From: Hydrogenophaga crocea
GTDB lineage: Bacteria > Pseudomonadota > Gammaproteobacteria > Burkholderiales > Burkholderiaceae_C
Assembly: GCF_011388215.1 (NCBI RefSeq)
Contig: NZ_CP049989.1
Span: 558,001-622,000, forward strand
DNA: 64,000 nt
Direction: 5' to 3'
Part shown: in pieces, positions 23,959-32,640 of the stretch
Layout: every line of letters starts with the position of its first letter
Numbering within the stretch: the stretch's first letter is position 1
The notes under the pieces: model-generated
What the model saw: only the letters and a program-made list of their open reading frames with translations
Databases searched by the model: none
What the model was told of the DNA's origin: nothing
Program-made: the position numbers and the translations under genes

Positions 23959-26076
23959 ATGAGCGAGCCTTGCAAACGCCCTCTGCGTTGGGCGTTCCCC
24001 CTGGTGTTGCCACTGGCCCTGCTGCCAGCACTGGCCTTGGCCGACGGCGTCGCCGTGCGTTACGACGCCACGGCGTCACCATTCCCGAGCAACCGCTACA
24101 CCGTGCCCGACTTCGGCAACGCCACGCTGCGCCGTGTGAGCCTGCCCAAGCCCGACTGCGCCACGCGGCCCAGCGACTGCGCCGACATCGACGTGATCAA
24201 CACGCTCGACGGTTTCTCGACGCAGCCGCGCATCACCGTGCCGTTCACGGGCGATATCGATCCCGCCTCGGTCAACAGCGACAGCATCTACCTGGTCAAC
24301 CTGGGTGACGTGCTCACCCTGCGCGGCTTCGGCGACAAGGTGGGCATCAACCAGGTGGTGTGGGACCCCGCGAGCAAGACGCTGGCTTTCACCTCCGACG
24401 AGCTGCTGCAGGAGCGCTCGCGCTACCTGCTGGTGGTCACGAACGGCGTGCGCGACGCGCAGGGCAAGAAGCTCAAGTCGGCCGACTTCCTGGGCGGTGG
24501 CGCGGGCCACACGCGCGAACTGCGCGACGCGCTGCCCATGGCGCGCGGCAGCGGGCGCAACGTGGTGGCGGCCTCGCTGTTCACCACCCAGACGGCCACG
24601 GGCGATCTGCTCAAGGTCCAGCGGCGCATCAAGTCCAGCACGCCCGCGCCAGTGAACTTCATGATCGGCAACGGCGGTGCGGTGCGCGCGGTGTTCCCGG
24701 TCTCGGGCCTGCAGGGCATCCAGTTCAACCGCCAGACCGGCAGTGCGCCGGCCTTCACGCCCGGCTTGCTGCCCACGCCCGCGCTGCAGGTGGTGCCGGG
24801 GGCGGTGGGTCATGTGGCGTACGGCCGCTACGAATCGCCCGAGTACCAGAACGCGGCCAAGGTGATCCCGGCCACCGACACCCTCACGGGCACGCCCCGG
24901 CCGCTGGGCAGCCAGTCGCTGGTGTTCCAGCTCTTCCTGCCTTCCTCGCCCAAGCCCGCGGGGGGCTGGCCGGTGGCGCTGTTCGGCCACGGCTTCACCG
25001 ACAGCATGTACGGCGCGCCCTGGACCGTGGCCTCGGTGTTCGCGTCGCAGGGCATCGCGACCTTGTCCATCAACGTGGTGGGCCATGGCGGCGGCGCGCT
25101 CGGCACGCTCAACGTGCTGCCCACGGCCGGCGCGCCCGTGGTCGTGCCCGCGGGCGGCCGCGGCATCGACCAGGACGGCAACGGCAGCATCGACTCGACC
25201 GAGGGCGTGAACGCCGCGGCGCCGCAAACCATCGTGAGCAGCCGCGATGGCCTGCGCCAGACGGTGATCGACCTGATGCAGCTCGTGCGCCAGGTCGAGG
25301 CCGGCATCGATGTGGACGGCGATGGCACGCGCGACCTCGACCCCAACCGCATCTACTACGCCGGCCAGTCCTTCGGTGGCATCTACGGCACCATGCTGCT
25401 GGGCGTGGAGCGCAACATCAAGGCGGGCGTGCCCAACGTGCCCGGCGGCTCGATCACCGAGATCGCGCGGCTGAGCCCGAGCTTTCGCATCCTCACGGGC
25501 TTGTCGCTGGCCACGCGCCAGCCCGTGCTCTTGAACCTGCCGCCCACCGCGCAGCTGCCGGTGCCCCTGAACTTCAACGAGAACATCCCGCTGCGCGACC
25601 AGCCGCCGCTGGTGAACAATGTGCCGGGTGCGATGGCCATCGCCGAACTGCTTGACCGCAACCAGTGGGTGCAGCAATCGGGCAACCCGGTGTCGTACGC
25701 GGCGCTGATCCGCCAGAACCCGCCGCAGGGCCATGCGGCCAAGCCCGTCATCCTGCAATTCGCCAAGGGCGATGTGACCGTGCCCAACCCGACGACCAGC
25801 GCGATCGTGCGTGCCGGCGGCCTGCAGGACCGCGTGACCCAGTTCCGCAACGACCTGGCCTTCGCGGCCAACCCTGGCGTGCCCAAGAACCCGCACACCT
25901 TCCTCACCAACATCGCGATCCCGGCCGCTGCGCCCTATGCCGTGGCGGCGCAGTCGCAGATCGCGGCCTTCTTCGCGAGCAACGGCGCCCTGGTGATCGA
26001 TCCCGACGGGCCCGGCCCGCTGTTCGAGGTGCCCATCCAGGGGCCCTTGCCCGAGGGGCTGAACTTCATCCCCTGA
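23959..26076 (+). CDS. Secreted virulence-factor-type lipase (VolA/Pla-1-like)
   Basis: A 705-residue exported alpha/beta hydrolase. An N-terminal signal peptide (WAFPLVLPLALLPALALA) is followed by the bacterial virulence factor lipase N-terminal domain (YDATASPFPSNRYTVPDFGN, then an Ig-like DGFSTQPRITVPFTGDIDPA). The hydrolase domain has the nucleophile elbow GQSFGG (Ser about 471) and an oxyanion block VALFGHGF. VolA and relatives are surface lysophospholipases that feed on external phosphatidylcholine. There is no lipobox here, so it may be released or surface bound another way. A hairpin follows the stop. Confidence 0.86.
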   Translation: MSEPCKRPLRWAFPLVLPLALLPALALADGVAVRYDATASPFPSNRYTVPDFGNATLRRVSLPKPDCATRPSDCADIDVINTLDGFSTQPRITVPFTGDIDPASVNSDSIYLVNLGDVLTLRGFGDKVGINQVVWDPASKTLAFTSDELLQERSRYLLVVTNGVRDAQGKKLKSADFLGGGAGHTRELRDALPMARGSGRNVVAASLFTTQTATGDLLKVQRRIKSSTPAPVNFMIGNGGAVRAVFPVSGLQGIQFNRQTGSAPAFTPGLLPTPALQVVPGAVGHVAYGRYESPEYQNAAKVIPATDTLTGTPRPLGSQSLVFQLFLPSSPKPAGGWPVALFGHGFTDSMYGAPWTVASVFASQGIATLSINVVGHGGGALGTLNVLPTAGAPVVVPAGGRGIDQDGNGSIDSTEGVNAAAPQTIVSSRDGLRQTVIDLMQLVRQVEAGIDVDGDGTRDLDPNRIYYAGQSFGGIYGTMLLGVERNIKAGVPNVPGGSITEIARLSPSFRILTGLSLATRQPVLLNLPPTAQLPVPLNFNENIPLRDQPPLVNNVPGAMAIAELLDRNQWVQQSGNPVSYAALIRQNPPQGHAAKPVILQFAKGDVTVPNPTTSAIVRAGGLQDRVTQFRNDLAFAANPGVPKNPHTFLTNIAIPAAAPYAVAAQSQIAAFFASNGALVIDPDGPGPLFEVPIQGPLPEGLNFIP

Positions 26077-26085
26077 GGGATGCTC

Positions 26086-26108
26086 CCCCGGGCGGACATC
26101 GCCCGGGG
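26086..26108 (+). terminator. Terminator-like hairpin after lipase gene
   Basis: CCCCGGGCG pairs exactly with CGCCCGGGG across the loop GACAT, ten bases after the lipase stop. It has a strong 9-bp stem but lacks a T-run, so it may pause or stabilise rather than fully terminate. Confidence 0.55.
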
Positions 26109-26271
26109 CCGTTCGATGGCCGTTGGTCCCTGAATCACGCAAAGCTTGCTGCCTTTGCGTTATTCCTTTTGTTTCCCAAACGCATGAGCATCGCCGCACT
26201 TTGCCCGGTCCGGGCGGGTGCAGCTGTCGCGCCCGCCCGCGTGCTGGCCGAGAGCCCTAAAGCGATCCTTC

Positions 26272-27738
26272 ATGCGACCCTTCCCCTCCTTGTGCTGGAC
26301 ATTGGTGGCCAGCGGTGCGGCACTGTCGGGCAGTGCCTGGGCGCAAGCGGTGCCGACGCTGCCCCAGTCCTTGCCAGGCGCTGCACAAGCGCTGCCGTCC
26401 GGTGACGGCAGCCCCTCGTTTCCCGACCGCAGCCCCAAAGGCCCCGAGGCACGCCCACCCACCCCCGGGGTGCAACTGGGCGATCTGAGCCTGAACGCGA
26501 GCGAGGCCAGCTACCGCCGCAACGCATCGAACGAGCGCCTGCACCTGCGCCTGGGCTACGGCAGCTCGATCGGCGGCGGGCTGGGCTTCGACTACGCGCG
26601 CATCCTCGACGACCGCTGGGCCTGGGGCCTCAACGCCGCCGTCGGCCCGGAACAGGTCGATGTGGTGGTCAACGGTCTGTACAGCCTCGCCAAGCCCTGG
26701 TACCTGGGCGTGTCGGCTGGCTACCTGCGCCGCACCGACACCTACCCCTTCTATTCCGGCCCCGACAAGGCCACCGTCGACCAGGGCAGCTGGCGCGTGA
26801 ACCTGCAGCGCGAATTCGAGGGCGGTGGCGTGCTCACCGACGCCGGCGTCCAGCTGTATGGCGCCCAGGCCCATGCTCCCGGCAACAACGAGAAGGTGAT
26901 GCTCCAGGAGACCGCCACCGAACTCGTCTTCATGGTCGATCCGCGCCGCATCGCACCGGGTCGGCTGAGCGGTATGGGCCTGTCGGTGGGCCTGCAGGCC
27001 ACGGCCGACACGCGGCTCAAGCTCGGCATCGGCCGCGAGACGGTGCGTTACCCCTACCAGGACGGCACCGGCTTTCGCGACGCCCGCACGAGCGCCAGCG
27101 CCGACCTGCAGCAACGCCTGGGCGGGTGCTGGCGGCTCGACGCCGGCGTGAGCACCGGCGTGGCCGGCGAGCGCTACCGCGTGGCGCTGGCCCGTGGCCC
27201 CTGGTCCGTGGGGCTGGGCCGCCAGATCGGCCGCGACAGCACCCCCGACCAAACGCAGCTCACGTTCGGCGTCAACCTGTCGCTCGGGGGCCGTGTGGCC
27301 AGGGCCTGCGGCGGTGCTGCCACCATGCCCGCCCGGGGCGTCGACCGCCTCGACGAGGTGTTCCGCCGGCCCGTGCAGTTGCCCACCACGGTGCTTGCGC
27401 GTGTGGACCCGACCGCGAGGCCCTATACGCTCGCCACCATCAACAAGTCCGCCCTCAATGGCGGGCAGGTCAGCGCCACCCCCGACGCGCTGCTCATCCA
27501 GCTGCCGGGCGGGCCAGCGCTCGCCGTGTTTGCCTTGTCCGTCAATGGCGCACCCGTGGGGCCGAATGCCACGGGCCTCAACGGCGAACGGCTGGTGAGC
27601 GTGATGCCCGATGGCCGTGTCCGCATCGAGGTGCGCGCCTTTCCCAACCCGGGGGCCGGGGTGTCGCAAACCGTCGAGGCGGTGGTGGTGCAGGCCAGCC
27701 AGGTCTCCGTCGTGACCTTCAACGTGGTGGGCCAATGA
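26272..27738 (+). CDS. Predicted outer-membrane beta-barrel protein with C-terminal domain
   Basis: A 488-residue protein. It has a Sec signal (MRPFPSLCWTLVASGAALSG and then SAWA), a Pro-rich linker, and about 260 residues of alternating hydrophobic/polar strands such as RLHLRLGYGSSIGGGLGFDY, WYLGVSAGYLRR and GLSVGLQATADTRLKLGIG, typical of an outer-membrane barrel. A separate C-terminal domain of about 130 residues (from RGVDRLDEVFRRP) ends in VVTFNVVGQ and lacks a terminal aromatic. The stop overlaps the start of the Ig-repeat gene by four bases, so the two are coupled. I know no named family; a barrel that displays or exports its neighbour is an inference. Confidence 0.65.
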   Translation: MRPFPSLCWTLVASGAALSGSAWAQAVPTLPQSLPGAAQALPSGDGSPSFPDRSPKGPEARPPTPGVQLGDLSLNASEASYRRNASNERLHLRLGYGSSIGGGLGFDYARILDDRWAWGLNAAVGPEQVDVVVNGLYSLAKPWYLGVSAGYLRRTDTYPFYSGPDKATVDQGSWRVNLQREFEGGGVLTDAGVQLYGAQAHAPGNNEKVMLQETATELVFMVDPRRIAPGRLSGMGLSVGLQATADTRLKLGIGRETVRYPYQDGTGFRDARTSASADLQQRLGGCWRLDAGVSTGVAGERYRVALARGPWSVGLGRQIGRDSTPDQTQLTFGVNLSLGGRVARACGGAATMPARGVDRLDEVFRRPVQLPTTVLARVDPTARPYTLATINKSALNGGQVSATPDALLIQLPGGPALAVFALSVNGAPVGPNATGLNGERLVSVMPDGRVRIEVRAFPNPGAGVSQTVEAVVVQASQVSVVTFNVVGQ

Positions 27739-30716
27739 ACCGCTTGATCGCCGAGCCGCGCGTGTCTGCGCTTCGTGTCCATGCCTGGGTGGCCGCATCG
27801 CGCCGCCTGCCCTGGTTGCTCCGCCGCGCTCTCGGGCTGCTGGTCTGCCTGTCGCCCATGGCCTGGGCGGTCACGATCGGCGGCCTGGCCATCACGGTGA
27901 CCCCGCTGCTGAAGTTCGATCAGGCGCTCATCGAACGCCGCGCCGACGCGGGCCCTTTCACGCAGGTCGCGGTCGCTTCGTACAGCACGGGTGCCATCAC
28001 CTACACCAGCACGCGCACGGGCGTGGCCACCGTCGATCCGCGGACCGGAACGGTCACGCCGGTGAGCGTGGGTGAAACGCGCATCCGCGCCACGCAGCAG
28101 GCCGTGGCACCGTTCCCCCAGGTCACCACCGAATACACCGTGCGCCTGACCGGCACACCGGTCGTGTTCCAGCCCTGGGTGCTGCCGACCAAGGTCTTCG
28201 GCGCTGCGGGCAGTTATGTCATCGGCACCGCGCCGGGCCAGCTGCCGCCGGCCCAGTCCAACAGCGACGCCCGCGTCACCTACCGCAGCCTCACGCCCGA
28301 CATCGCCACCGTCGCGACCGACACCAGCAACGTCACCACGGTGACCGTGCTCAAGGCCGGCACCGCGAGCCTGGTGGCCGAGCAGGCGGCCACGCGCGTG
28401 TTCGACGCCGGCAGCACGGGGCCCACGCCATTCGTGATCCAGGGCGCGCCGGCGGCGCTGACCTGGAGCGATCAGGTGGTGCGCGTCGGCCAGACGCTGA
28501 GCCTGAGCCCGCCCTTGTCGCCCAACCCGAGCGGCGCCTTCACCTACAGCGTGGCCGGTGCGTTCGCCTCGGTGGCGGGCAACACCCTGACGGGCGTCAG
28601 CGCGGGTGTGACCACGGTCACCGCGCACCAGGCGGCCAGCGGCAACTACGCGGGCGGCGACATCACCCGCACGCTCACCGTGCTGCCGCCAGTGGTCGAC
28701 ATGGGCACCCTCGACGTGCCGTTCGGCACCCCCGATTTCGTGTTGCCGACCAACGTCAGCGGGGTCAGCGGCGCCATCGCGGGCTACGCGCTGACCGCCG
28801 GCAACCCGGTGGCCGATCTCAACGGATTCACCGTGATCACCAAGAGCGTGGGCAGCACCGGCTTCACCGCCTACCAGAACGGCGTGGAGATGGCGCGTGG
28901 CACCTTGCGCGTGGTCAAGGCCACCCCGGTCATCACGTTCGCGATCCCGGCCAAGACGGTTCACGACAAGCCCTTCGATCTGGCCGCAACGTCCACCAAC
29001 ACCGCCACGCCCATCCGCTACGAAGTGACGGGGGGCACAACCACCGCGGTGCGCCTGATGGGCGATCGCGGCCAGACGGTCTGGATCGCGTCGGGCAACA
29101 CCTCGGTGCAGATCAAGGCGACGCAGGCCGAGAGCGCCAATTCCGCTGCGGCGCAGGCCACGGCCACGCTGACCATCGGCAGTGGCCAACCGTGGCTGGA
29201 GGTGGTGCAGGCCTTGCCGGCCAAGGTGTTCAACGACCAGACCTACGAACTCAAGGTGCGCACCAATGCGCCGCAGAGCTGGAACTTCGCGCTGCGCTCG
29301 TCCGACCCCCTGCAGGACACCAGCTTCTACTACCAGGTGCTCGGCGTCACGAGACAGACCGATGGCGTGGACGTGTACCAGCTCAAGTTCTCGAACCCGG
29401 CGTCCATCGATCAGACCTATCTCGCGCGCCTGTATCCCCGGGACCCCTGGGGGGCGCCCGGCTTCACGGCACCCAACTTCGATCTCGATTTCGTGCCCTT
29501 GAACGACCTCATCCTGTCGTGGACGTCGAGCGTGCCGTCGGACTTCGTGTGGGCGCCCTACGTGTTCAACTGGGGCGAAGACGCGCCGCTGGCCTCGCGG
29601 CAGATCCCCAGCCAGATCGTGGTCGATCTGGGCTCCGTGAACAGCGCGGTGGCCGATTACGATGGCAGCGGCCCCGGCGCACCGGCGCTGGTGGTCGTGG
29701 GCGCCGGCCAGTACACGCTCAAGGGCTGGATCAGCGGCCATCCCGTGCAGACCACCGTGACCGTGAACCCCAAGGCCACGGTGCTTACCGGCCCCGCGAG
29801 CTACAGCCTGAGCATGGACACAGCCCGGCTCGAGGTGTACCCGCCCGTGTCCAGCCGCCCCGGTTCCGCCACCTACACCTATGCCATCAGCGGCGGTGCG
29901 CGGCTCGAGACCGACAACGGCCGCACCTACATCGTCCCCACCGTGGCCAATGTGCCCACCACGCTCACGGTGACGCAGCAGGCGACAGGCAACTACGCCG
30001 CGGGCGTGCTCAACATCCCCGTGTTCGTCGCGGCGGGCACGCCCGTTGCATTGACCTTGCCCGCGCAGATCACACGCACCTACGGTGATGCGCCGCTGTC
30101 CTTCAACCTGCCCACCGGCTTCGACCCCGCGAGCCCCGTGCAACTGTCGTTTGCCGACAGCCAATCCAATCCCCTGGGCGCGATTGCGCAGGCGCAGATC
30201 GGCAACAACCGCCTGCAGATCGGCTTCCTCAACGCGGGCGCCACGCAACTGACCGTGTCGCAGGGCAGCACCAGCGCCACCACCACCATCACGGTGCTCC
30301 AGGCCGATCCGCACCTGGCCTACACCAGTGCGGGCCCGGTCACGCTGCAGCAGCCCATGTGCATCTGGATCACCGCGCCGGTGTACTTCCCGCTGCTCAA
30401 CCAGGGCATCCGGGCCGGCATACCCGGCGCTGCCGTGATCTCGTCGGCGGAACTGCGTTCGCTGAGCGACGGCGCCGTGGTTTATGCGGTGCGCAATGCC
30501 CCGCCCGGTTCGCTGACGTTCGCCGGCTCCTACGACGTCGCGAACGTCCAGGGTGCCTATCCGGGCGGCTACAACGGCGGTGATCCGGGCACCCCGTTCA
30601 CCCTGCAGATCGACCAGGCGGCAACGCCCAACTACAGGGCGGGCAGCATCTCCTTGCCTGGGGAGATCGTCATCAAGGGCTTCCCGGCCGACTTCCAGCA
30701 GACCTGCGGCGGTTGA
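27735..30716 (+). CDS. Large secreted Ig-like repeat protein
   Basis: A 993-residue protein with an N-terminal hydrophobic export segment (LLRRALGLLVCLSPMAWA, about residues 29-46). The rest is beta-rich, built of BIg2/MBG-like Ig repeats. Motifs such as ITYTSTRTGVATVDPRTGTV, TYRSLTPDIATVAT and repeated Q-x-A-x-x-x-N-Y-x-A-G (about residues 298, 746 and 960) mark successive modules. No membrane anchor, LPxTG or autotransporter barrel is present. It would be an extracellular adhesin or surface-layer-like protein needing another protein for display. The coupled upstream barrel protein is the natural candidate. Confidence 0.75.
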   Translation: MNRLIAEPRVSALRVHAWVAASRRLPWLLRRALGLLVCLSPMAWAVTIGGLAITVTPLLKFDQALIERRADAGPFTQVAVASYSTGAITYTSTRTGVATVDPRTGTVTPVSVGETRIRATQQAVAPFPQVTTEYTVRLTGTPVVFQPWVLPTKVFGAAGSYVIGTAPGQLPPAQSNSDARVTYRSLTPDIATVATDTSNVTTVTVLKAGTASLVAEQAATRVFDAGSTGPTPFVIQGAPAALTWSDQVVRVGQTLSLSPPLSPNPSGAFTYSVAGAFASVAGNTLTGVSAGVTTVTAHQAASGNYAGGDITRTLTVLPPVVDMGTLDVPFGTPDFVLPTNVSGVSGAIAGYALTAGNPVADLNGFTVITKSVGSTGFTAYQNGVEMARGTLRVVKATPVITFAIPAKTVHDKPFDLAATSTNTATPIRYEVTGGTTTAVRLMGDRGQTVWIASGNTSVQIKATQAESANSAAAQATATLTIGSGQPWLEVVQALPAKVFNDQTYELKVRTNAPQSWNFALRSSDPLQDTSFYYQVLGVTRQTDGVDVYQLKFSNPASIDQTYLARLYPRDPWGAPGFTAPNFDLDFVPLNDLILSWTSSVPSDFVWAPYVFNWGEDAPLASRQIPSQIVVDLGSVNSAVADYDGSGPGAPALVVVGAGQYTLKGWISGHPVQTTVTVNPKATVLTGPASYSLSMDTARLEVYPPVSSRPGSATYTYAISGGARLETDNGRTYIVPTVANVPTTLTVTQQATGNYAAGVLNIPVFVAAGTPVALTLPAQITRTYGDAPLSFNLPTGFDPASPVQLSFADSQSNPLGAIAQAQIGNNRLQIGFLNAGATQLTVSQGSTSATTTITVLQADPHLAYTSAGPVTLQQPMCIWITAPVYFPLLNQGIRAGIPGAAVISSAELRSLSDGAVVYAVRNAPPGSLTFAGSYDVANVQGAYPGGYNGGDPGTPFTLQIDQAATPNYRAGSISLPGEIVIKGFPADFQQTCGG

Positions 30717-30761
30717 GGCCGCGGCGCGTGCGCGGGGCACAGGCGCTACAGTCGCGCCTCC

Positions 30762-31517
30762 ATGTCCCATGCCGTTTCCCGCCTGCGCGCCGCGCGCCTG
30801 GCCGCTGCCTCCAAACCCTTCAACGCACGCGGCTCTGCGCCCGGCCGCTGCGAGCGCTGCCGGCTCTATGGCCCGTATTGCATCTGCGGTCTGCGCCCCC
30901 GTGTGGCCACGCGTGTGGGTGTCTGTCTGCTCATGGGCGACATCGAGGCCATCAAGCCGAGCAACACGGGTTGGCTGATCGCCGACCTCGTGCCCGACAC
31001 CTGGGCGTTTGCGTGGTCGCGCACCGTGATCGACCCCGCGCTGATCGCCTTGCTCAACGACCCGCAGTGGCAGCCCTTCGTGGTGTTTCCGGGGGAGTTC
31101 GTGGAGCCCTCGCGCGTCATCACCGAGCTGCCGCCTGCTGCCGCCGCCGACAACGGCGGGACGGCCACAAGGCGGCCCTTGTTCGTGCTGCTCGACGGCA
31201 CGTGGTCGGAAGCGCGCAAGATGTTCAACAAGAGCCGCTACCTCGACGCGTTTCCCGTGCTAAGCCTGCACCCCGATCGCGTCTCCAACTACCGGTTGCG
31301 CCGGTCCGCGCGCGACGACCATTTCTGCACCGCCGAGGTCGCGGCCATGTGCCTGCAACTGGCCGGCGAGCCGCTGGCCGCCGAGACGCTCGACGCCTAC
31401 CTCGGGGTGTTCACCGAGCACTACCTCAAAGGCAAGCAGAACCGTCCGGTGGACCCGGCCAGCGATGCCCACCAGCGCCTTGCCGCCCTGAACGCAGACC
31501 GGATCGCGAAGGCCTGA
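30762..31517 (+). CDS. DTW domain tRNA-uridine aminocarboxypropyltransferase (TapT-like)
   Basis: A 251-residue DTW protein. The N-terminal zinc site is CERCRLYGPYCICG (three to four Cys), and the name motif appears as DGTWSEARKMFNKSRYLDAF. TapT/TuaA-type enzymes add an acp group from S-adenosylmethionine to tRNA uridine 47 or 20. The C-terminus (YRLRRSARDDHFCTAEV) also matches. It follows the Ig-repeat gene after 45 bases but is unrelated in function. Confidence 0.86.
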   Translation: MSHAVSRLRAARLAAASKPFNARGSAPGRCERCRLYGPYCICGLRPRVATRVGVCLLMGDIEAIKPSNTGWLIADLVPDTWAFAWSRTVIDPALIALLNDPQWQPFVVFPGEFVEPSRVITELPPAAAADNGGTATRRPLFVLLDGTWSEARKMFNKSRYLDAFPVLSLHPDRVSNYRLRRSARDDHFCTAEVAAMCLQLAGEPLAAETLDAYLGVFTEHYLKGKQNRPVDPASDAHQRLAALNADRIAKA

Positions 31518-31557
31518 CACCCGCAGTGCGGTCGGCGGCTGCGGTAGATTCGGCGCG

Positions 31558-32229
31558 ATGTCGCCTTCCGCCCCCCGCTCCAGCGCCTCGCGTCCCACGG
31601 TTCTGCTCACCGGCTTCGATCCGTTCAACGGCGCCTCGGTCAATCCCAGCTGGCAGGCCGTGCGGGCGCTGCACGGCGAGGAGCTCGTGGGGCACGCTGT
31701 GGTGGCCGCCGAATTGCCCACGGTGTTCGGGGAATCGCTGCACGTGCTGCGGGCGCTGTTGCACGCGCACCGGCCCGCGCTGGTGGTGTGCGTGGGCCAG
31801 GCCGGCGGGCGCGCCGCGATATCGCTCGAGCGTGTGGCCATCAACCTCGACGACGCGCCCATCCCCGACAACGCCGGCGCCTGCCCGGTCGACACACCGG
31901 TGTGCGCGAACGCCCCCGCCGCCTATTTCACCGGCCTGCCCATCAAGGCCATGCGGGCCGCGCTGCAGCAGGCCGGCGTGCCGGTGGAGGTGTCGCAGAC
32001 CGCGGGCACCTTCGTGTGCAACCACGTCTTCTACGGCCTCATGCACGCACTGGCCACCGAACCCGCGCTGCGCGGGGCGCGCGGGGGCTTCGTGCACGTG
32101 CCCTGGCTGCCCGAGCAGGGCTCGCCCGGCATGCCACTGGACCTCATCGTGCGCGGCCTTCGCCTGGCCCTGGTGCAAGCGCTGAGCGTGCGGCACGACG
32201 ACCGCGCGGCCGCCGGCGCCACGCATTGA
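31558..32229 (+). CDS. pcp: Pyroglutamyl-peptidase I
   Basis: A 223-residue cysteine peptidase that removes N-terminal pyroglutamate. It begins VLLTGFDPFNGASVNPSWQA (family signature). The triad is read as Glu in AISLERVAINLDD (about 91), Cys in GTFVCNHVFYGLMH (about 152) and His in GGFVHVPWLPEQ (about 177). It acts in the cytoplasm in peptide salvage. It stands 40 bases after the DTW gene. Confidence 0.94.
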   Translation: MSPSAPRSSASRPTVLLTGFDPFNGASVNPSWQAVRALHGEELVGHAVVAAELPTVFGESLHVLRALLHAHRPALVVCVGQAGGRAAISLERVAINLDDAPIPDNAGACPVDTPVCANAPAAYFTGLPIKAMRAALQQAGVPVEVSQTAGTFVCNHVFYGLMHALATEPALRGARGGFVHVPWLPEQGSPGMPLDLIVRGLRLALVQALSVRHDDRAAAGATH

Positions 32230-32238
32230 GTCCGTTCC

Positions 32239-32565
32239 TCAGGCCTGCCACACACCGAAGCCCGCCGAGCGCAGGTCGATGCCGATTTCGATCTCCTTGG
32301 CCACGGCGTCCTCGTAGCGCATGGGGTTGAAGCCCTCGTACAGATCGGGCAGCAGGCGCAGGCCGTACCGGAACACGTAGGCATTGGACTGTATGCCGGC
32401 CTTGTGCTTGTCGAAGCGCAGGTCCGGGTCCAGCCCCGTCATGCCCACGTACACGCAGGGCTTGCCCGCCACATAGCCCGGGTTGTTCTGGCGGAACTTG
32501 CGCTCGCCCAGCACATCGGGGTGCAGTTCGATCACGTACACGTGGTGGTGGGGGCGGCGGCTCAC
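32239..32565 (-). CDS. GIY-YIG-like small protein
   Basis: A protein of about 108 residues. The N-terminal VYVIEL, then CVYVGMTG and RFDKHKAG (about residues 9-60), follow the GIY-YIG nuclease pattern (Y-V-I ... Y-V-G plus a downstream Arg). The C-terminal part ends in KEIEIGIDLRSAGFGVW. A metal-binding Glu is likely in the YEDAVAKEIEI stretch. I chose the GTG at 32565 because AGAAGG lies upstream; a GTG at 32586 adds seven residues. Nuclease activity is inferred only; many short GIY-YIG proteins are uncharacterised. Confidence 0.7.
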   Translation of the reverse strand: MSRRPHHHVYVIELHPDVLGERKFRQNNPGYVAGKPCVYVGMTGLDPDLRFDKHKAGIQSNAYVFRYGLRLLPDLYEGFNPMRYEDAVAKEIEIGIDLRSAGFGVWQA

Positions 32566-32640
32566 GGGCTGACCTTCTGGCGACACCCGCGAGTATCGGG
32601 GCAGCGCCTAGAATCGCGCCCCCTTTGCGCGGAGCCGCCC

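Noticed and set aside
24076..26199. Long open frame antisense to the lipase
   Set aside because: It is a shadow of the lipase gene, with no recognisable domain or ribosome site.
27423..30770. Very long open frame antisense to the Ig-repeat gene
   Set aside because: It is a mirror frame caused by high GC at third codon positions. Its translation is rich in Arg, Gly, Ala and His with no domain, while the plus-strand product has clear Ig-like repeats.
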